DNA of 64,000 bases from Cyanobium sp. Tous-M-B4 (GTDB lineage Bacteria; Cyanobacteriota; Cyanobacteriia; PCC-6307; Cyanobiaceae), in contig NZ_JAGQBA010000008.1 in NCBI RefSeq assembly GCF_024345395.1, positions 1 to 64,000 of the forward strand. The letters are read 5' to 3'. Positions 54,497 through 64,000 of the stretch are shown here, piece after piece. The translations under genes and the position numbers were made by a program. The notes under the pieces are model-generated. The model saw only the letters and a list, made by a program, of their open reading frames with translations. It did not search any database and was not told the origin of the DNA. Numbering within the stretch: position 1 is the first letter of the stretch; the number at the start of each line of letters is the position of its first letter.

Positions 54497-54883
54497 ATGC
54501 CAAAAAGCGGCGGCTTGGGCAAAACCGGAAGCCTGATCAAATCCCTAGCCGGCTCCTTAATCCTGCCCGCAGAAGACTCAACCCCAGCCGCGCCGGTGGT
54601 CTACACCACGGCCATTCGCAGCGAGGGCAGCCTCAGCGAGTCAATAGCGGGGATCAGCGTGCTGGCCAACCAGCTCGGTTTTACCCACGCCCCCGAAACC
54701 CTCTATGCCGTTGACGGCCAGAGCGCCGCTTTCCACGCCGACCATGGCGCCAGGGCAGTGAGCCTGGCGGTTGAATGCAATCCGCAGCAGCAGACAGTTT
54801 CCCTAGCGGTTAGCGGGCTGGACAACCAGGACACCTTTGAAACATTCCATCAGGTGTCCAGCACCTTGTTTGGTGACTGCTGA
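54497..54883 (+). CDS. Conserved-looking hypothetical protein
   Basis: A 128-aa soluble protein; the ATG at 54497 is preceded by AGAGGAG at a good distance. The sequence has a Gly/Ser-rich start and a mixed alpha/beta body (VVYTTAIRSEGSLSESIAGISVLANQLGFTHAPETLYAVDGQSAAFHADHGARAVSLAVECNPQQQTVSLAV). No family, signal or membrane segment is recognised. Confidence 0.6.
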   Translation: MPKSGGLGKTGSLIKSLAGSLILPAEDSTPAAPVVYTTAIRSEGSLSESIAGISVLANQLGFTHAPETLYAVDGQSAAFHADHGARAVSLAVECNPQQQTVSLAVSGLDNQDTFETFHQVSSTLFGDC

Positions 54884-54930
54884 TCTTCGGGAACGCCCCC
54901 TACGCTGAACGTCTTCCTTATCTCGCGGCC

Positions 54931-55173
54931 ATGGATCACCAGCCGGCCTCCCGCAACACCTCAGCCACCCTGGATGCCATCCAGCTGATGCTGCGCGACC
55001 TCCACACCCGGCACGATGAAATCCGCCACCGGGCCGCATTCCGCGGCTGCACCAACGAACTGCTGGCCGTGCAGCAGGAGCTCGTGGAGTATTTGCTTAG
55101 CAAGAAAAGTCAGTTGATGGGCCATGTCGACCCGGTTAGCGGCGGCACTCGCAACTACAACTCCTTCGTTTGA
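54931..55173 (+). CDS. Small hypothetical protein coupled to an FAD enzyme
   Basis: An 80-aa predominantly helical protein (ATLDAIQLMLRDLHTRHDEIRHRAAFRGCTNELLAVQQELVEYLLSKKSQ) with a short tail VDPVSGGTRNYNSFV. Its TGA overlaps the TTG start of the FAD monooxygenase gene (TTGA), implying co-translation. No known domain. Confidence 0.65.
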   Translation: MDHQPASRNTSATLDAIQLMLRDLHTRHDEIRHRAAFRGCTNELLAVQQELVEYLLSKKSQLMGHVDPVSGGTRNYNSFV

Positions 55174-56396
55174 GTAGCCCCTTGAACCACCGCCCCAAGG
55201 TGGTGGTAGTGGGTGCCGGACCGGCTGGCGCCAGCTTGGCCCTACTGCTAGCCCGTGGCGGTGTGGCCGTAACCCTGGTTGAGGCCGGCACCAGCCTGGA
55301 GCGTCAATTCCGCGGCGAAGCGCTGATGCCCTCAGGGCTAGAGGCCCTGGCGGCCATGGGGCTACTCGAGCTGATTCCAGGCCTGCCCCACCGGCCCCTG
55401 GTGGGATGGCGCTTCGTGGTGAATGGCCAGGAGCTATTCACCGCCACCGAGCCCCTCGGCGGCGATCCCAGCCGACCCTGCACCCTGGTGAGCCAGCCGG
55501 CCCTGCTGGAGGCCCTGCTGAAACTTGCCGGCACCTACCCCTCCTTTGCGATTGAGCGCGGGCAACCGGTGGTCGACCTGCTCTGGCAGCAGGAGCGGGT
55601 GGCGGGGGTGCAACTGCGCGATGGCCGTCAGCTGCCTGCCGACCTTGTCGTCGGCTGCGATGGCCGGGGCTCCCTGGTGCGCCAGAAGGCAGGGCTAACG
55701 CTGCAGAGCAGCCCCAGCCCGATCGACTTGCTCTGGTTTCAACTGGCCAGTCCCGCGGCCTCGCCCTTGGCTGGCTCCTTCACCACCCTGGTGGGTCCCG
55801 AGGGGGTTTTCAGCGCTTTCGAAAGCGCCAGCGGCGGCTTGCAGCTGGGCTGGGTTATGGGCAAGTCTCAAGCCACACCCGAGCTCAGTAGAGAAGGCTG
55901 GATCGAGCGGATGGCAGCCTTGAGTCCGCCGCAGCTGGCGGCCTGGCTACGGGAGTGGAGCGGCGGATTGGGCCCGCCCAGCCGGCTGACGGTGCAGGTG
56001 GGGCTAGCGGATCGCTGGTGCCAACCGGGCCTGCTGCTGCTTGGCGATGCGGCCCACCCGATGGGACCCGTGCGCGCCCAGGGCATCAACATGGCCCTGC
56101 GTGATGCCTGGGTGGCCGCCAGGCGGTTGTTGCCGCTGCTCAGCAGTGGCTGCAGCGGCGCTGCCCTTGACGGGGTGGCCGTCCAAATTGAGGCGGAGCG
56201 GCGGCCCGAAATCACAGATATGCAAACCCTGCAGGCCGCCGAAGCCGCCCGGGGAGAGCAGTTGCGGCAGCAGGGTTGGTTGCGGGGGGCTCTGGCGATC
56301 GCCGCCCCCCTGGTGGGCCCGGCAATCGCTGCCCACTGGAGCCAGCAGCAACAATCGCTGCGCCAGGGACTAGCCCCGCTGCCAGGACCGCCATGA
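55170..56396 (+). CDS. FAD-dependent monooxygenase (UbiH/PHBH type)
   Basis: A 408-aa flavoprotein monooxygenase of the p-hydroxybenzoate hydroxylase fold. The N-terminal dinucleotide motif VVVVGAGPAGASLALLLARGGVAVTLVEAG, the DG motif LVVGCDGRGSLVR and the C-terminal GDAAHPMGPVRAQGINMALRDAW (GD motif) are intact. It starts at TTG, coupled to the preceding small gene. Aromatic or isoprenoid-ring hydroxylation is the family reaction; the substrate is unknown. Confidence 0.9.
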   Translation: MSSPLNHRPKVVVVGAGPAGASLALLLARGGVAVTLVEAGTSLERQFRGEALMPSGLEALAAMGLLELIPGLPHRPLVGWRFVVNGQELFTATEPLGGDPSRPCTLVSQPALLEALLKLAGTYPSFAIERGQPVVDLLWQQERVAGVQLRDGRQLPADLVVGCDGRGSLVRQKAGLTLQSSPSPIDLLWFQLASPAASPLAGSFTTLVGPEGVFSAFESASGGLQLGWVMGKSQATPELSREGWIERMAALSPPQLAAWLREWSGGLGPPSRLTVQVGLADRWCQPGLLLLGDAAHPMGPVRAQGINMALRDAWVAARRLLPLLSSGCSGAALDGVAVQIEAERRPEITDMQTLQAAEAARGEQLRQQGWLRGALAIAAPLVGPAIAAHWSQQQQSLRQGLAPLPGPP

Positions 56397-56418
56397 TGGG
56401 GGCCACCCCGGTGGAACC

Positions 56419-56844
56419 ATGGCCGCGCCTCGGATTGATCCAGCACTTGCCCTTGGCCTGATCGCCCTGCTGGCTGCCCCTCTACAGGCAGCACCCAAGG
56501 ACCCGCCCTACCCCTCCATGGAACTGTTGCGCGAGCTCCAGCTCCACACCTTCGACTGCGGCAGAGACAACACGATTGAAGCCTGCGGCAAAGCACGCAC
56601 CATGGCCGATCCGCTGCTGGATCACCCCCGCCTAGGCGCCAATTGCAAGGACACCATCTGGACGATCCGCGAACGGGCCAAACCAGCTGCCACCAACACT
56701 TTTGAGCGGCGTGAGGCTCTTAACAGAGCCGGCCAGGACCTGATCCCCTTCTGCAAGCAGCAGACCCGCTCGGTCGCCCCGAGCAAAACCGACAGCAAAC
56801 CCCAGGAGAAAAAGGGCGGGTTTGGCCTAATTCCGGGCTCCTGA
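56419..56844 (+). CDS. Secreted hypothetical protein
   Basis: A 141-aa predicted exported protein with a short signal (DPALALGLIALLAAPLQAAP). Four Cys follow in HTFDCGRDNTIEACGKART, GANCKDTIW and IPFCKQQ, which could make two disulfides. The tail is Lys/Ser/Pro-rich. It overlaps the convergent next gene by 18 bases. No family recognised. Confidence 0.65.
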   Translation: MAAPRIDPALALGLIALLAAPLQAAPKDPPYPSMELLRELQLHTFDCGRDNTIEACGKARTMADPLLDHPRLGANCKDTIWTIRERAKPAATNTFERREALNRAGQDLIPFCKQQTRSVAPSKTDSKPQEKKGGFGLIPGS

Positions 56845-57234
56845 TCCTGACGCCGCCTGGCTCTCGATCAGGTCCAGCACCTGCTGGGCAGTGCTGTTCA
56901 TAAACGCCAGCGACCAGCCAACCTGCACCACCGCCTGATCGGCTAGGGCACAGAGACCATCCTTCTGAGCGGCAACTTCACAGCTGGCAGAAAGGCCCAG
57001 TAAGGCATTGGTGAGCTTGCCGCGCAGGCAGGTTTCCTTGCCGCGGCGATGGATCACGGCTTCAGCTGCCAAACGACTGCGCTGAACTGCCTCTCCCAAA
57101 GGGAGAGCGCGGGCTCCCCCCATCACTGCCGCCCTGCCGGCTTCTGTGGCCGCCAAGGAGCTCGCCGTTAGTGCCAAGCCAGCCAAGCAAGCCACTCTCC
57201 AAATGTGCCCGCTGGCAAACCTGCTTTCGGCCAA
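56827..57234 (-). CDS. Secreted hypothetical protein
   Basis: A 135-aa predicted exported protein starting at TTG. The N-terminal hydrophobic stretch (ACLAGLALTASSLAAT) looks like a signal peptide. Three Cys occur in ETCLRGKLTNALLGLSASCEVAAQKDGLCALA. The rest is helical. Convergent with the preceding gene. Function unknown. Confidence 0.55.
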   Translation of the reverse strand: MAESRFASGHIWRVACLAGLALTASSLAATEAGRAAVMGGARALPLGEAVQRSRLAAEAVIHRRGKETCLRGKLTNALLGLSASCEVAAQKDGLCALADQAVVQVGWSLAFMNSTAQQVLDLIESQAASGSGARN

Positions 57235-57306
57235 TGCCCCTCTCCCTATTCAACTGCCTTCCCTTGGAAGCTAGTCAGTTCTGTAAGGGTGACAAGCCAA
57301 GGCTAA

Positions 57307-58995
<1,689 letters not shown>

Positions 58996-58998
58996 ATC

Positions 58999-59017
58999 AA
59001 GCAGGCGTCTCCTGCTT
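58999..59017 (+). terminator. Weak hairpin after pgm
   Basis: AAGCAGG (58999-59005) pairs with CCTGCTT (59011-59017) around a 5-base loop, 4 bases after the pgm stop. Only a short T run follows, so termination is tentative. Confidence 0.4.
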
Positions 59018-59065
59018 TACCTCCGAAAACGGCTGCCCGCGTAAACCAGCTGGGGCGCGTCGTCT

Positions 59066-59077
59066 GATCACGTGATC
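59066..59077. repeat. 12-bp perfect palindrome upstream of the channel gene
   Basis: GATCACGTGATC lies 39 bases before the start of the ion-channel gene, in a 121-bp intergenic gap. It could be an operator; no known regulator motif is assigned. Confidence 0.35.
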
Positions 59078-59116
59078 GTGCTCCAGTTCGACCCATGCCC
59101 GCATCTGGAAACGTAG

Positions 59117-59851
59117 ATGCAATCGGAGAGCCGAAAGGACTGGATTGAGCGCGTAAAGCCGTTGATTCGCAAACCGGAATCCATCAAAGCGCTAACTAGC
59201 CTGGAGCCGTGGTTCCAGTTGCCCAGACAACCGATTCACACCGCTCCTAAGCGTTACAAACAAACGAAACTAGTTTGGATTGGCGTGGTAAGCATTTCTC
59301 TAATGCTGAGTCCCCATGTGATCGCTCTACTGGTCGGAGCAGCTGCGGCTGGGGTGCTCTTAAGCAACTATCCAACAACGCCTCAGCTATCGCGCTGCCC
59401 TGAAATCGGCAGCCTCCCGGGCATCGTGCTGGGAATGTTCATTGCCACAACGCTCATCCATACATTGGTGACGTCCTTACAAGCGGACCTGGTTCACTCA
59501 AAACGTCTGAGCGCCTGGTACTCAACAAGCGGCGGAGGGCGCCACCTGTTGATTGCCATTGGCGCACTCATGACTGCAGCCACGTTGTTCCTGGAAATTA
59601 TCCTCTGGGCATGGGTCTATCGCCACGTCGGCGCTATTCACGGACTGGAAGCAAGCTTGTATTTCTCAGGCATCACATTCACAACAGTTGGATACGGAGA
59701 TATCACGCTAGCCAAAAGCTGGCAATTACTCAGCGCGGGAGAAGCTGTCAACGGGGTGTTAATGGCCGACTGGAGCACCGCTCAATTAATTTTTCTTGTC
59801 CAGAGAATGATGATCTTGAGCGTACAATCTGAAAGAATAAAAGCAGATTGA
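59117..59851 (+). CDS. Two-pore-helix potassium channel-like protein
   Basis: A 244-aa membrane protein with about four hydrophobic segments and the K+ selectivity filter TTVGYGD (about 190-196), preceded by a pore helix (LEASLYFSGITF) and followed by a helix near the C-terminus. No RCK/TrkA regulatory domain is fused. The gene is AT-richer than the pgm gene before it. Ion selectivity is inferred from the filter only. Confidence 0.88.
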   Translation: MQSESRKDWIERVKPLIRKPESIKALTSLEPWFQLPRQPIHTAPKRYKQTKLVWIGVVSISLMLSPHVIALLVGAAAAGVLLSNYPTTPQLSRCPEIGSLPGIVLGMFIATTLIHTLVTSLQADLVHSKRLSAWYSTSGGGRHLLIAIGALMTAATLFLEIILWAWVYRHVGAIHGLEASLYFSGITFTTVGYGDITLAKSWQLLSAGEAVNGVLMADWSTAQLIFLVQRMMILSVQSERIKAD

Positions 59852-59965
59852 TTCTAAATCAAGATCTATTTCGGCATCACCCGGCTTGGCGTTGCACCGC
59901 ACAACTAATTTCAACTCAACTATGTGCAGCTGACCATCTCAAGCATCTGCGTGATTCGATCCCAA

Positions 59966-60409
59966 TCAATCTGCAGCAGAGCCAGCCGAAAGCCGGAGGG
60001 AAGCCAGATAGCTGGAGTGGGCAGACCTCGACCAGTAAACAGCCAGAGGAATCGCGACAAGCTCATTGATCAACATGGCGCGGATATAGGAAATCAATTC
60101 TATTTTACCTTGAGCCAGCAGCCATAATTGAACAATCAAGATCTTGACAACCCCAAGCCACAAGATCACTCGAAGCCAGGAAAGAGCCCTCAGTGACTTC
60201 TTGCTCGTAACAACAAACATGGCGACCAGAACCGTAAGCGAAAATGCAATTCCCATCAGATGCGGGAGGACCAGCTCATCGATGCCTTGGGATGGAAGCA
60301 GCCGCAACCCGGCCACAAAGAATGCTAAACAAACAGCCTGATGCACATAGACAATCCTCGTGAATAGGCCAAATCCCCAAGGCCTTGACTGACGAGGATT
60401 TGCAGCCAT
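59966..60409 (-). CDS. Four-helix membrane protein downstream of RND pump
   Basis: A 147-aa protein with four predicted transmembrane helices (IVYVHQAVCLAFFVAGLRLL; LMGIAFSLTVLVAMFVV; LRVILWLGVVKILIVQLWLL; MLINELVAIPLAVYW). Its ATG at 60409 overlaps the stop of the RND transporter gene (TGATG), so it is co-translated with the pump. No family recognised; it might be an accessory subunit, which is inference from coupling. Confidence 0.7.
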   Translation of the reverse strand: MAANPRQSRPWGFGLFTRIVYVHQAVCLAFFVAGLRLLPSQGIDELVLPHLMGIAFSLTVLVAMFVVTSKKSLRALSWLRVILWLGVVKILIVQLWLLAQGKIELISYIRAMLINELVAIPLAVYWSRSAHSSYLASLRLSAGSAAD

Positions 60410-63400
60410 CAATTCGGACCGGAAATGGTAGGAACAGCAACGCTTCTGGATTCAGCTCCTCCACCGCCCTCACCAAACCAACGCGCCTCCAGCTGCTTAA
60501 TCAGCACATAAAAAGGTGGCACCACTCCGAGCGACAGCACCGTGGCCACCAGCAGACCGCCGAAGATCACCGTGCCCAATGACTGCTGGCTGTTGGCACC
60601 GGCCGTGGTGGCCACCACCAAGGGCAGGAAGCCAGCCAACGAGGCAATGGCCGTCATCAGGATCGGCCGCATTCGGGATTCAGCAGCGGCCATAGCCGCC
60701 TCGACGACGCCCATGCCCTCCTCCAAATGCTGTTCGGCCACCTCCACAATCAAGATGCCGTTCTTGGCCGCCAGACCGATCAGGGTCACTAGCCCCACCT
60801 GGGCATAGATGTTGAGATCGATCGAGCGCAAGGCCAGGAACACCAGGGCACCCAGCATGGCCAGAGGCACCGTCATCAGAATGATTACCGGCGTGACATA
60901 GCTCTCGTACTGGGCCGAAAGCACCAGATAAACGATCAGGATGCCCAGACCAAATACCAACACGCTTGCGTTACCAGCAGAAAGCTGCAGCGAGGCCAGA
61001 CCAGTGAATGCATAACCAATATTATTGAAATCGAGCCGCTTAAATATCTGCTGAATAGCCGTCAAGGCCTGGCCAGAGCTCTTGCCAACGGCCTCAGCAC
61101 CCTGTACCAAAATAGTGCGGTAAAGGTTGTAGTGACTAATCACCGGAGGTGCACTGGTGAGGTCCGACGAGGCAAACTCACTGACCTGCACTAGTTTGTT
61201 GTCGCGATTGCGCACGTAGTAACTGAGCACATCCTCAAGTGTGCTACGGCCGGATGCCTCTGACTGCACGTAGATATTGCGCACCTGGCCATTTTCGTAG
61301 GTCAAGCCTGAGTAGTTGCCACCTGCGAGCACGGCAATTGTCTGCATTGCCTGCTGAAAGTCGATGTTCAGTGCACCCATGATCGAGCGATCGATCTTGA
61401 GCCCAAAGGCTGGGGCGCTGGGGATGAACTGGGTGTAAAGGCTTGAAAACTGATCGGATGCAGTTCCAGCAGCTACAAGCTTTTGGGCTAATGCGTCGAG
61501 TTGGTTAAAGCTGTATGCGCCATTACTTAAGTCATTGAACTGAAAGTAGAAGCCACCCTGGGCCGAAAAACCAGGAATCGCCGGCGGCTGGGCTGCGACT
61601 ACTAGACCACTACTAATCTTGGAAAGCTTGGCATTGAGTCGCTCCACAATTGCCGGAGCTTTCTGATCAGCTCCGCTGCGCTCCTCCAATGGCTTGAGGC
61701 CGAAGAAGAAAACACCCTGGTCTGGGCTGGAGCCGTTGAAGCCGTAGCCGCTAACCACCGAAGCTGCCGTGATGTCAGGCTCCTCCTTGAGCACCTTGGC
61801 GATCTCGAGACCGGTCTGCTGGGTAAGACTGAGGGAGGCACCATTCTGTAGCTGGAAAATCCCCACCCCATATCCCTGATCTTCCTCCGGAATGAACGCC
61901 GAAGGCAGGGCGGAGAAGGCAAGAGCGGTCAGCACGATGCCGCCTGCCAGACCGGCGAAGACCAACTTGCGCTTGCGGATCAATACCTCCAGCAGACGGG
62001 CATAACGACCCTGCAGCCAGGCAAAAAAGCTGTTGAAACGCTCAAAAATTAGGCCAAGCCTGCTGCCGGCGATACCGAACAGCACCACCCCGAACACGTA
62101 AGCACCGACACCAAAGGATGCGGCGCTGAAGCGCCCGAAGGCCAGGCCCACCACCACACCACCGATGGTCCAACCCCAACCCTTGGGCTTTGGAGGCTGC
62201 TCCGACTTGAGGATCAGGGCCGACATCATTGGCGAGAAGGTCAGGGCATTGAAGGTGGAGATGGCGATCGAAAAGGCGATCGTGAGGGCGAATTGCTTGT
62301 AGATGATGCCAATACCACCCGGGTAAAAAGCTACTGGCACAAATACCGCCATCAGCACGAGCGATGTAGCGATCAGAGCACCAGTTAGCTCACCCATACA
62401 GGCCATTGCCGCCTTGCGTGGACTCATGCCACTTTCAAGATTTTTAGAAACTGCCTCGATTACCACGATGGCGTCATCCACCACCAAGCCAGTGGCAAGC
62501 ACCAAGCCCAGCAAGGTGAGCTGGTTTATGGAAAAGCCAAAAGCATTGATGAAGGCGAAAGTACCAATGAGTGAGATCGGGATCGCCAGGCTAGGCACCA
62601 CAGTGGCTCGCCAATTCTGCAGAAACAGAAACAGAATCACAAGTACCAGCACAATTGCCAGGCCAAGGGCGTCGGTTACACCCTCAACCGCAGACTCAAT
62701 AAACTGACCAATATTGTAAATCTGCTTAACCGCGATCCCCGGTGGAGCTGCCTGGGTAAATTGATCCATCACTGCCACCACAGCTTCTGATACATCCAGA
62801 GCGTTGCTCTCAGGGGTTTGGAACACCGCAACGGTGATAGACGGAAACCCGTCGAAACTCACCGCCTGCTGAGCAAAGGTATTAAACCCATAGGTAGCCT
62901 GGCCCACATCGCGGAGTCGCAGCAAATTACCCTGGGGTGACTTACCAACTATCAGGTCGTTAAGCTGATCTACCGACATCAAGTTGCCGTTGTCGGACAC
63001 CAGGATCGGGTATGCGAACAGCTGATCTCCTCCTGCTGGCGGACCACCAATCAGGCCACCAATAGCGATGCTATTTTGACTCTTAACCGCACTGACGATT
63101 TGGTCGGCAGTCAGCTGGTTGGCAATGAGCTTGCTTGGATCAACAAACAGCCAGAAGGCGGGGTTACTACCTCCCAGCAGATTGACTTGAGCTACTCCGG
63201 GGACCCGCTCAAGCTGGTAGTAGAGCTGCTCATAAATCAAGCCATTGATATAGGAAGCATCAAATTGACCCTGGCTAGACGTGACCTGATAGGCAAGCAG
63301 AATCGAGGGTGTGCTCTGCATCACCGACACCCCAGTTGCCGAGACCTGTTGGGGCAACTGGGGCATGGCCAGGGAAACGCGGTTTTGAACGTTTACCTGG

Positions 63401-63714
63401 TCGATGTTGATATCAGTGCCTTCGTCAAAATAAACCTGAATGATGCTCTGACCGGTGTTTGAACTAGTTGACGAGATGTAGGCAGCACCCGGCACGCCAT
63501 TGATCTGCTGCTCGAGCGGGTTGGTAACTGCCTGTTCAGTAACTATGGAATTAGCCCCGCCGTAATTGGACGTCACCTGAATAAGCGGTGGCGCAATATT
63601 CGGCAGGTTTTCAATTGGCAGACTGGGGATCGCAATGATTCCCATCAGCACGATCAGGATGCTGCAAACGGTCGTAAGAACAGGCCGCTTGATGAAATTA
63701 TCGGAGAGTGACAT
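60409..63714 (-). CDS. RND multidrug efflux transporter (AcrB/HAE1 family)
   Basis: Inner-membrane proton-driven efflux pump, 1101 aa. The N-terminus MSLSDNFIKRPVLTTVCSILIVLMGIIAIPSLPIENLPNIAPP is typical of HAE1. Two sets of transmembrane helices flank two large periplasmic porter domains. The proton-relay Asp pair lies in TGLVVDDAIVVIEAV, and PVAFYPGGIGIIYKQFALTIAFSIAISTFNALTFSPMMSALIL follows. A roughly 60-residue hydrophobic/Gly insertion (GWGWTIGGVVVGLAFGRFSAASFGVGAYVFGVVLFGIAGSRL) follows TM6-7. It lies 7 bases after the adaptor gene. Confidence 0.95.
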   Translation of the reverse strand: MSLSDNFIKRPVLTTVCSILIVLMGIIAIPSLPIENLPNIAPPLIQVTSNYGGANSIVTEQAVTNPLEQQINGVPGAAYISSTSSNTGQSIIQVYFDEGTDINIDQVNVQNRVSLAMPQLPQQVSATGVSVMQSTPSILLAYQVTSSQGQFDASYINGLIYEQLYYQLERVPGVAQVNLLGGSNPAFWLFVDPSKLIANQLTADQIVSAVKSQNSIAIGGLIGGPPAGGDQLFAYPILVSDNGNLMSVDQLNDLIVGKSPQGNLLRLRDVGQATYGFNTFAQQAVSFDGFPSITVAVFQTPESNALDVSEAVVAVMDQFTQAAPPGIAVKQIYNIGQFIESAVEGVTDALGLAIVLVLVILFLFLQNWRATVVPSLAIPISLIGTFAFINAFGFSINQLTLLGLVLATGLVVDDAIVVIEAVSKNLESGMSPRKAAMACMGELTGALIATSLVLMAVFVPVAFYPGGIGIIYKQFALTIAFSIAISTFNALTFSPMMSALILKSEQPPKPKGWGWTIGGVVVGLAFGRFSAASFGVGAYVFGVVLFGIAGSRLGLIFERFNSFFAWLQGRYARLLEVLIRKRKLVFAGLAGGIVLTALAFSALPSAFIPEEDQGYGVGIFQLQNGASLSLTQQTGLEIAKVLKEEPDITAASVVSGYGFNGSSPDQGVFFFGLKPLEERSGADQKAPAIVERLNAKLSKISSGLVVAAQPPAIPGFSAQGGFYFQFNDLSNGAYSFNQLDALAQKLVAAGTASDQFSSLYTQFIPSAPAFGLKIDRSIMGALNIDFQQAMQTIAVLAGGNYSGLTYENGQVRNIYVQSEASGRSTLEDVLSYYVRNRDNKLVQVSEFASSDLTSAPPVISHYNLYRTILVQGAEAVGKSSGQALTAIQQIFKRLDFNNIGYAFTGLASLQLSAGNASVLVFGLGILIVYLVLSAQYESYVTPVIILMTVPLAMLGALVFLALRSIDLNIYAQVGLVTLIGLAAKNGILIVEVAEQHLEEGMGVVEAAMAAAESRMRPILMTAIASLAGFLPLVVATTAGANSQQSLGTVIFGGLLVATVLSLGVVPPFYVLIKQLEARWFGEGGGGAESRSVAVPTISGPN

Positions 63715-63721
63715 ATCTTTC

Positions 63722-64000
63722 TCAGTTGCTTCCGCTTGAGAGTTTCACCGGCATACCGGTACGCAACAGCGCCGTATTGGAAACCACAACCCTTTCTCCT
63801 TTCTGCAGGCCCGAGACCAGCGGGTAACGATTGCCCTCCAGCTCACCAAGCTGCACTGGGGTTTGCACCACGATCGGAGTAGCTGGCGGCAGGGCCTCAA
63901 GCTTCTGCTTCTGCGCCTCAGGGATTTGGGTGGAGGCGCGGATCTTGGCGAGCACCTGGCTGAGTTGCAGCACCCGATAAACAAAAGGCTGTTGGGCCTG
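63722..64000 (-). CDS. RND efflux periplasmic adaptor (membrane-fusion protein), C-terminal part
   Basis: Only the last 92 codons are present; the start lies beyond the right edge. The sequence QAQQPFVYRVLQLSQVLAKI ... IVVQTPVQLGELEGNRYPLVSGLQKGERVVVSNTALLRTGMPVKL is the membrane-proximal domain of MFP/HlyD-type adaptors (GLQKGERVVV, L-R-GMPV). It pairs with the downstream RND pump, giving the usual adaptor-pump operon order. No outer-membrane TolC gene is visible here. Confidence 0.92.
   Translation of the reverse strand, partial: QAQQPFVYRVLQLSQVLAKIRASTQIPEAQKQKLEALPPATPIVVQTPVQLGELEGNRYPLVSGLQKGERVVVSNTALLRTGMPVKLSSGSN

Overview
This window is a high-GC, densely packed piece of an alpha-cyanobacterial chromosome, most like Cyanobium or freshwater/coastal Synechococcus. 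The support is direct. There is a psbA start encoding a typical D1 N-terminus, plus cp12, psbX, ycf66, a high-light-inducible protein, a CpcG rod-core linker, a CpcS-type lyase domain and the ferredoxin-thioredoxin reductase catalytic subunit. There is also a circularly permuted (two-piece) tmRNA whose tag is of the picocyanobacterial type. No prophage, integrase, insertion sequence or CRISPR array was recognised, so this looks like core genome with small accessory inserts.

Layout. 1-16.5 kb: psbA (cut by the edge), two small envelope proteins, an aspartoacylase-like enzyme, a glutathionyl-hydroquinone reductase, a DUF2301 membrane protein and an ABC-F ATPase. These are followed by cp12, obgE, an orphan sugar-type ABC ATPase, mutS2, a VOC protein, an HPP-like membrane protein, hemB and a DnaJ-family chaperone. 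Then comes an AT-rich island with an extremely acidic Asp/Ser-repeat protein that ends in an RTX-like C-terminal domain, next to a periplasmic thioredoxin. 16.5-34 kb: split ssrA, an rRNA methyltransferase, a YqjE/YqjD-like pair, smc, a PRC-barrel protein, msrB, an LpxB-related protein, tRNA-Leu(GAG), accC, yggT, psbX, ycf66, two tandem lipoproteins, hli, an SbmA/BacA-like ABC exporter, a HIT protein, yifB and rpsU.

34-51.5 kb: a DUF3747 protein, def, an S9 peptidase, a GltS-like carrier and an mtnA plus class II aldolase pair (likely 5-deoxy/methylthio-pentose salvage). A MNT/HEPN pair and a DUF1543 gene broken by one in-frame amber codon follow, then an amine oxidase. Next is the Fe-S assembly block: ftrC-sufB-sufC-sufD-sufS on the minus strand, with sufR divergent and a palindrome resembling a SufR operator between them. 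A bilin-lyase-like fusion overlaps the 3' end of sufR, followed by cpcG and a clear terminator. 51.5-64 kb: DUF4912, a PLD-family lipoprotein, small conserved proteins, an FAD monooxygenase, phosphoglucomutase, a potassium channel and an RND efflux operon running off the right edge.

Genes are tightly coupled. Many stop/start overlaps (ATGA, GTGA, TTGA, TGATG) and many TTG starts are visible. The items most worth follow-up are the acidic RTX-like protein with its 45-bp repeats and upstream C8 tract, the His-rich/CpcS fusion downstream of sufR, the amber-interrupted DUF1543 gene, the triplicated obgE stop-codon segment, the mtnA-aldolase salvage module and the HEPN protein lacking an obvious RNase motif.
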